The notes under the pieces are model-generated. The model did not search any database and was not told the DNA's origin. It was given only the letters and a program-made list of their open reading frames with translations. From the NCBI RefSeq assembly GCF_007991495.1, contig NZ_BJYL01000027.1:1-64000 (forward strand): a stretch of DNA of 64,000 nt, written 5' to 3'. Below, piece after piece: positions 59,429 through 64,000 of the stretch; positions within the stretch are counted from its first letter, which is position 1; every line of letters begins with the position of its first letter. Source of the DNA: Sporosarcina luteola (GTDB taxonomy: Bacteria > Bacillota > Bacilli > Bacillales_A > Planococcaceae). Both the position numbers and the translations under genes were made by a program.

Positions 59429-61126
59429 ATGTTGAATGTTACTGAAAACAGGTTTGCGCATTATCCGCAGCAACCTCATGGGGGAAAGCTAGTTGATAAG
59501 GTTTTGACAGGCGAAGAGCGTGAAGAAGCACTCAACAAAGCAAAACAGCTTCCGGCAATTATTGTGGATCTTGAAGCGATCATTACGCTTGAAATGATTG
59601 CGACAGGCGTGTTGTCGCCGAATGAAGGTTTTATGAACGAAGTCGATTATAAATCCGTCCTCGAAAAAGGACGTCTTTCAAACGGGACAGTATGGCCGGT
59701 GCCGCTCAGCTTCGCCCCTTCAGGCAGCAGGAATAGCGAGGTCATCAAGTCACTGACCGTCGGGGATGAAGTGGCTCTAACTGACGAAGACAATGGGCCG
59801 GTGGCAATCCTGCATATTGAGGATATCTTTGATTACGATAAAGAGTATCGGGCCTCCCATTTGTTCGGCACGACGGACCGCAATCATCCGGGAGTCGATT
59901 CGATTTTCAGGCGAATGGGGAATGTGGCGTTAGGTGGACCGATTCGTTTGCTTCGTCGCGTAGATTGGGGGCCTTTTGAAAAACTGCGATTGGAGCCAAA
60001 GGATACTTGGCATGAGTTTTATGAAGTGAAAAAGTTCCGCTCTACGGCTGGGTTCATTACTGGCGCGAATCCTTTGCATCGCGGCCATGAATACATCCAT
60101 AAAAACGCGTTGGAGGAAATTGACGGTTTGCTTTTGCAACCATTAGTCGAAATGGCAAAAAAGGAGTATACACGCCATGAGTTCCGAATGCTTTCGTATC
60201 GGGCCGTTCTGGATACGTATTATCCGAAGGGTCGTTCTATACTCGCTCCGCTCCGAGTGACGTATATTTTCGCAGGCCCGCGTGAAACCGTGCTGCACGC
60301 GTTAATTATGAAAAACTACGGATGCACACATGCGCTAATTGGTAGGGACCATGCCGGAATCGGCGATTATTATGATAAGTATGCGAGTCATAGCATTTTT
60401 GACCAGTTCAAACCGGAAGAGCTCGGAATCGAAGTGAGGTTGTTCCATGAAGTGTTCTATTGCACACGCTGTGATAGTCCAGCGACAGAGCAGTCCTGTC
60501 CGCATGATAGTCAATATCGGATTAACATTTCCGGCACAGGCATCCGGGAAATGCTGCGTCACGGCATCATGCCGCCGAAGGAAATCGTCCGTCCGGAATC
60601 AGCACGAATTGCGATACAAGGCGTCCAACCGAAAGGGCTTGATGAAACTGACAGCTCCATTTCGCCAGTCGGAAAGACGATTAAAAGCATGTTCCCATTT
60701 TATTTGGAGAGAACGAGGCTTGGTGGCAGAAAGCGCCCAGCACCTTTGACGGTGGAAGAGTTAACAAATTTCGATTTAGAAGCGGCGAATTTGGACGTCC
60801 GGGCAAATGCCGACCGCATCTATCGGGAGATTTTTGACGAATATAGCAGCATGGGCGATACGAATCGGAATTTGCAACCAGAATGGGTAATGGATGCGCG
60901 GGAATCGCTGCATGCCCAACAACAAATGGTCATCGACGATCTGGAGGAGAAAGTAAAGCAAGCTCCTGCGACAGCTTCAGACGAATACATGTACCAAGAC
61001 AAGGAAGAGGCGGAACGGGAGCTCGACGTCGCAGAAAAAATCCTCCAGGACATCCCGAAAGCGCTACGCGACGACGGTTTCGATTATCGTACATGGAACA
61101 CAATGCCATATAACCGCTACCGTTAA
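59429..61126 (+). CDS. divergent ATP-sulfurylase-like protein with a C-terminal extension
   Basis: 565 residues from ATG 59429 (GGGGGAGAAAA upstream); the frame start at 59348 adds no family sequence. The N-terminal PUA-like domain and catalytic domain follow sulfate adenylyltransferase order (HGGKLVDKVL, ALGGPIRLL, GRDHAGIGDYYDKYASHSIFD, NISGTGIREMLRHGIMPPKEIVRPE). The core motif FQTRNPxHRxH is FITGANPLHRGH, and NPLVGxTK is QPLVEMAKK, so sulfate-binding Gln and Arg are missing. About 170 extra residues at the C-terminus are helical (LEEKVKQAP, AERELDVAEKIL) and have no kinase P-loop. No sulfate-assimilation genes are adjacent. A nucleotidyltransferase with a different substrate is possible. 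Confidence 0.75.
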   Translation: MLNVTENRFAHYPQQPHGGKLVDKVLTGEEREEALNKAKQLPAIIVDLEAIITLEMIATGVLSPNEGFMNEVDYKSVLEKGRLSNGTVWPVPLSFAPSGSRNSEVIKSLTVGDEVALTDEDNGPVAILHIEDIFDYDKEYRASHLFGTTDRNHPGVDSIFRRMGNVALGGPIRLLRRVDWGPFEKLRLEPKDTWHEFYEVKKFRSTAGFITGANPLHRGHEYIHKNALEEIDGLLLQPLVEMAKKEYTRHEFRMLSYRAVLDTYYPKGRSILAPLRVTYIFAGPRETVLHALIMKNYGCTHALIGRDHAGIGDYYDKYASHSIFDQFKPEELGIEVRLFHEVFYCTRCDSPATEQSCPHDSQYRINISGTGIREMLRHGIMPPKEIVRPESARIAIQGVQPKGLDETDSSISPVGKTIKSMFPFYLERTRLGGRKRPAPLTVEELTNFDLEAANLDVRANADRIYREIFDEYSSMGDTNRNLQPEWVMDARESLHAQQQMVIDDLEEKVKQAPATASDEYMYQDKEEAERELDVAEKILQDIPKALRDDGFDYRTWNTMPYNRYR

Positions 61127-61133
61127 AAAAATT

Positions 61134-61180
61134 GGTGCCTGCCACCCGAACAATTCGGAATTGTTCGGGTGGCAGGCACC
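61134..61180. terminator. large perfect hairpin, bidirectional terminator
   Basis: GGTGCCTGCCACCCGAACAA pairs with TTGTTCGGGTGGCAGGCACC with a central TTCGGAA; flanking A and T tracts are short. Convergent genes end on both sides. Confidence 0.8.
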
Positions 61181-62446
61181 TTAAAATGTTTCGTACAGCA
61201 AAAATAGGTTTAAGAGGATAACAACAGCTGCGACCATCCAAGCAGCAATCGTCGTCACTTTGTGATTGACCAAACTGCCCATCAGCTTCTTGTCTGACGT
61301 GAACATAATGAGCGGAACGAGAGCGAAAGCGATACCGAATGACAAGATCACCTGGCTTAGGACAAGTGCTTCGGTCGGGTTCGTTCCTATGAATATAATG
61401 ATGAGTGGCGGAATCATCGTAATGGCTCTTCGGACGTACAAATTAATACGGACATTAATAAACCCTTGCATGACGACATCCCCTGACATCGTCCCGACTG
61501 AAGAACTCGATAATCCCGCAATAAGCAAGCCGAGTGCGAATGAAATCGCCGCAAATGGACCGATCGATTGGCCAAGCTGTTGGAACGCGACGTCCAAGTC
61601 TTCAACGACTAACCCCTCTTTGAAGAATACTGCGGCGGCGATGATTAACATGCTCATATTAATAGCACCTGCGATGACCATCGCAATGACGATATCGACA
61701 AACTCGAATCGGAAAATCCGCTTTTTCTCTGCCTCATTCTTCCCAACAACCCGGTTTTGCGTTAATGAAGAATGTAAATAGATGGCATGTGGCATAACTG
61801 TCGCTCCGAGAATTCCGGCAGATAAAAGAATGCTGTCAACGCCAGCAAATTGCGGCGTGAACATGCCTGCAACGACCGATCCAACGTCCGGCTTCGCTAA
61901 AAAGGTTTGAAACGCGAAAGCCACGACTACTATGAAAACCATGCCAGCGATGACGGCTTCAAGCGTCCGATACCCTCGACGCTGCAGTTCAAGAATGACG
62001 AAAGAGCCAACTGCTGTAATCAATGCCGCTGGCAGCATCGGAATATTGAATAGCAAATAAAGGCCTAAAGCGGCACCGATGAATTCTGCTAAATCAGTAG
62101 CAATAATGACAAGCTCACTTTGTATCCATAAAAAGATGGAAACGCCTTTTGGAAATTTTTCGCGTGCCACTTCGGGTAAATTACGCCCCGTTGCAATGCC
62201 TAATTTCGCGGAAAGTGACTGAATGAGCACCGCCAACACATTGGAAAAGACGATGACCCAGAGTAAAAGATATCCGTATTGTGAACCTGCCGTTATATTT
62301 GTTGCAAAGTTGCCCGGATCAATATAGGCGACGGATGCGATAAAAGCCGGTCCAAGAAAGGGAAGGAATCTCGAAAGTCCCGTCACTTCACCGCTTAGCA
62401 CTGCTTCAGCTGTTACTTTCTTTTTAAGCTTATCTTTATTCTTCAT
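61181..62446 (-). CDS. mntH: Nramp-family divalent metal (Mn2+) transporter
   Basis: 421 residues from ATG 62446 (AAAGGGGGCG upstream). Eleven membrane helices. Metal-binding motifs: helix 1 AYIDPGNFATNI (DPGN) and helix 6 GATVMPHAIYLHSSLTQ (MPH), plus the consensus transport loop GLLIAGLSSSSVGTMSGDVVMQGF. MntH imports Mn2+ (and Fe2+, Cd2+) with protons. I see no convincing MntR box in the upstream region; a tandem repeat array lies just beyond it. Confidence 0.92.
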   Translation of the reverse strand: MKNKDKLKKKVTAEAVLSGEVTGLSRFLPFLGPAFIASVAYIDPGNFATNITAGSQYGYLLLWVIVFSNVLAVLIQSLSAKLGIATGRNLPEVAREKFPKGVSIFLWIQSELVIIATDLAEFIGAALGLYLLFNIPMLPAALITAVGSFVILELQRRGYRTLEAVIAGMVFIVVVAFAFQTFLAKPDVGSVVAGMFTPQFAGVDSILLSAGILGATVMPHAIYLHSSLTQNRVVGKNEAEKKRIFRFEFVDIVIAMVIAGAINMSMLIIAAAVFFKEGLVVEDLDVAFQQLGQSIGPFAAISFALGLLIAGLSSSSVGTMSGDVVMQGFINVRINLYVRRAITMIPPLIIIFIGTNPTEALVLSQVILSFGIAFALVPLIMFTSDKKLMGSLVNHKVTTIAAWMVAAVVILLNLFLLYETF

Positions 62447-62544
62447 TACAAGTGACGCCCCCTTTCACCCTCCTTATGTACACTTTCTCACATCTGGCTA
62501 AATGTAAACATCGCCACATGAAAAAGAATCATAATTGTTCCGAA

Positions 62545-62722
62545 GGGCTCATTCTTTTTTCAAAGGGCTCATTTATTCCAAGAACGGCTCATTCTTTTGT
62601 ACAACGGCTCGTTCATTCTTTCGCGGCTCATTCTTTCGCGCAACGGCTCGTTTATTCCGAGAACGGCTCATTCTTTTGCACAACGGCTCATTTATTCCGA
62701 GAACGGCTCATTCTTGCCAAAC
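62545..62722. repeat. 20-bp tandem repeat array, nine copies (GGCTCATT type)
   Basis: GGCTC starts at 62546, 62566, 62586, 62606, 62625, 62645, 62665, 62685 and 62705: 20-bp steps with a single 19-bp step. Units alternate between AACGGCTCATTCTTTTGCAC and AACGGCTCATTTATTCCGAG, giving a 40-bp higher-order period. Located between two minus-strand genes; it ends next to the stop of the MFS gene. Confidence 0.9.
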
Positions 62723-62726
62723 CTCA

Positions 62727-63908
62727 TTAAATATCAACCGATTTTTCCTGTACAAGCTTTGCCTTGTTTCTTCCCATAGAAAGGGAAATGACCGCGCAGA
62801 GGAAGCCAATGACGACAACCGCTCCGCCGACGGTCGCCGTGCTGTTGACCGAATCGGTATGGCTCAAGACGGCCCCACCAATCGCGGAGCCTATTGCAAT
62901 CCCAACTTGCAAAGCGGAGTTATTGAAGCTTTGGTGGATGTCAGACGAAACAGGGTCCGTTTCTATAATATAATCCTGTAAAGGCGGTGCCAAAGCCCAG
63001 CTCAATCCACCCCAAATCATCATAAAGACGATGAAAAATGGGAAAGAGAATGTGGTGTAGGGCAGCACGAATAAGGAAATCGCAAAGGTGCCAAGTACGA
63101 CCAATATGCTTTTCCGCGAACCAATCCAACTCGCAAGTCCGCCACCGAACGCTCCGCCACTCACAGCCGCAATTCCGAACAGGAAATAACAAATGCTGAT
63201 CCAGTACTGATTCAGCTGCAAATTTGTTTCTAGAAAAGGTGTAAAGTAGGCATACACCGTATAATGCCCCGCCAACATGAACATCGTCGCAAAGTGGGCA
63301 AACACAATTTTTTTATTGCCCAGCGCTTTTAGTTGCGCAGATAACGGCTGTACTTCGCCTGTCGGGATCTTCTGAAGGAACACAGATATAAGAATGAAAG
63401 AACCGATAGAAAGTACGGCAATCCCGATAAAGACCATCCGCCAGCCAAATGCATTCGTAATGAGAATGCCTAGCGGTACTCCGAGTACGAGGGAAGAACT
63501 GATTCCCATGTAAATATAGCCTAGTGCCTTCGCCCGTTGCGGGGCTTCTACAATTCGAGCCGTAATGGTTAATGAAAGAACGATGAGTAAAGCAGCGCTC
63601 ATCGAAGTGATGACGCGGGCAATCATGACGAGAGAAAAAGTCGGACTGAAAAAGGTCATGACATTCCCAAGTAAAAATATCGACATCGTAATGAGGTAAA
63701 GCTTTTTCCTCTCAATTTTTGCAGTGAGCGATAATAACACCGGTCCAGCGACGGCATACACAAGTGCATAAACCGTTATGAGCTGCCCTGCGGTGCCAAT
63801 GGATACGTTCAAATCGTCCGCAATGACTGGTAAAATCCCGCCGACGATCAATTCAACGAGTCCGACAGTAATGGTCGAAATGGCAAGTATGAAAACCCTA
63901 AAATCCAA
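62727..63908 (-). CDS. MFS transporter, DHA1 (AraJ/YdhL-like) efflux type
   Basis: 393 residues from TTG 63908 (AGGAGG 8-13 nt upstream). Twelve membrane helices. The first half has the MFS loop motif (LTAKIERKKLYLITM) and the antiporter motif C region (GYIYMGISSSLVLGVPLGILIT) that marks drug or solute exporters. The second half has GGGLASWIGSRKSILV and SFNNSALQVGIAIGSAIGG. Likely exports purine analogues, sugars or drugs; substrate unknown. Its end touches the 20-bp repeat array, which must lie in its 3-prime region. Confidence 0.85.
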   Translation of the reverse strand: MDFRVFILAISTITVGLVELIVGGILPVIADDLNVSIGTAGQLITVYALVYAVAGPVLLSLTAKIERKKLYLITMSIFLLGNVMTFFSPTFSLVMIARVITSMSAALLIVLSLTITARIVEAPQRAKALGYIYMGISSSLVLGVPLGILITNAFGWRMVFIGIAVLSIGSFILISVFLQKIPTGEVQPLSAQLKALGNKKIVFAHFATMFMLAGHYTVYAYFTPFLETNLQLNQYWISICYFLFGIAAVSGGAFGGGLASWIGSRKSILVVLGTFAISLFVLPYTTFSFPFFIVFMMIWGGLSWALAPPLQDYIIETDPVSSDIHQSFNNSALQVGIAIGSAIGGAVLSHTDSVNSTATVGGAVVVIGFLCAVISLSMGRNKAKLVQEKSVDI

Positions 63909-64000
63909 ATGAATTCCTCCTGATGATGAATGATCTATACGATGAATCTTTTGAGCGAAATCTATTTCGGAAAATAAAAAAACTCCCGGCTACAAAGTGG

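Noticed and set aside
62452-62981. ORFs with repeated GSFIPRTAHS-like peptides
   Set aside because: Products of the 20-bp array; no ribosome binding site, overlaps the MFS gene antisense.
63960-64000. Terminator of a gene beyond the window end
   Set aside because: A7 followed by CTCCCGGCTACAAAGTGG suggests one arm of a hairpin, but the other arm is outside the window.

Overview
This window looks like chromosomal DNA of an endospore-forming, low-to-mid GC member of the Bacillales. The gene set fits the Planococcaceae, Sporosarcina-like, but that genus assignment is inference from overall gene content; no 16S or other marker gene is present. Supporting observations are strong AGGAGG ribosome binding sites, frequent TTG and GTG starts, a complete gerA-type germinant receptor operon, a YheC/D ATP-grasp protein, GerW- and YjcZ-family sporulation proteins, sigma-B-type KGG stress proteins and lipoproteins with Bacillus-type lipoboxes. 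I see no rRNA, canonical tRNA, CRISPR, intact insertion sequence or prophage.

Layout. 1-5.2 kb: two small membrane or toxin-like ORFs, a KGG stress protein, a MITE-like repeat, then an ECF-sigma operon (polysaccharide deacetylase, sigma factor, membrane anti-sigma) behind a good ECF promoter. 5.4-10.8 kb: a VOC protein, the gerA-B-C operon and a YheC/D protein. 11-16 kb: secreted and hypothetical proteins, a GNAT acetyltransferase and a DIP1984-like protein. 16-20.5 kb: a second KGG protein, a YtrA-type GntR/ABC operon and a MacB-type ABC transporter. 20.6-30.5 kb: M20 amidohydrolase, CtaG, a probable coat protein, Nudix CoAse, a DUF5068 lipoprotein, a SET-domain protein, RtcB, a DUF2975/XRE pair, DUF817 and an S66 peptidase. 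30.5-31.5 kb: a gene-free stretch with an Rpn-nuclease remnant and nine exact 52-bp tandem repeats. 31.5-41 kb: YeiB-like protein, a DesK/DesR-like two-component system, alkaline phosphatase behind a four-repeat Pho box, and two catalases. 41-46 kb: metallopeptidase, DIP1984 protein followed by a structured RNA candidate, and an ABC-F protein with a leader peptide and attenuator. 46-64 kb: oxidoreductases, peptidases, a PadR-controlled membrane operon, nucleoside and dicarboxylate transporters, a divergent ATP-sulfurylase-like protein, MntH and an MFS transporter.

Most operons are short (2-3 genes) and closed by clear intrinsic terminators, many of them bidirectional. Themes are spore biology, envelope and oxidative stress, phosphate starvation and translation stress (ABC-F, RtcB, DIP1984 with its tRNA-like RNA).

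The most unusual content is non-coding. First, a candidate tRNA-elbow-mimicking RNA lies directly after the DIP1984 gene. Second, at least five intergenic arrays have a 20-21 bp period (two turns of B-DNA), two of which share the same terminal sequence. Third, a 52-bp array has nine perfectly spaced copies. Among proteins, the most unusual are the anti-sigma factor with a catalytically dead signal-peptidase-like outer domain, a catalase lacking the distal Asn motif and an ATP-sulfurylase-like protein lacking the QxRNP sulfate motif. Domain calls were made by reading the sequence, without database searches.
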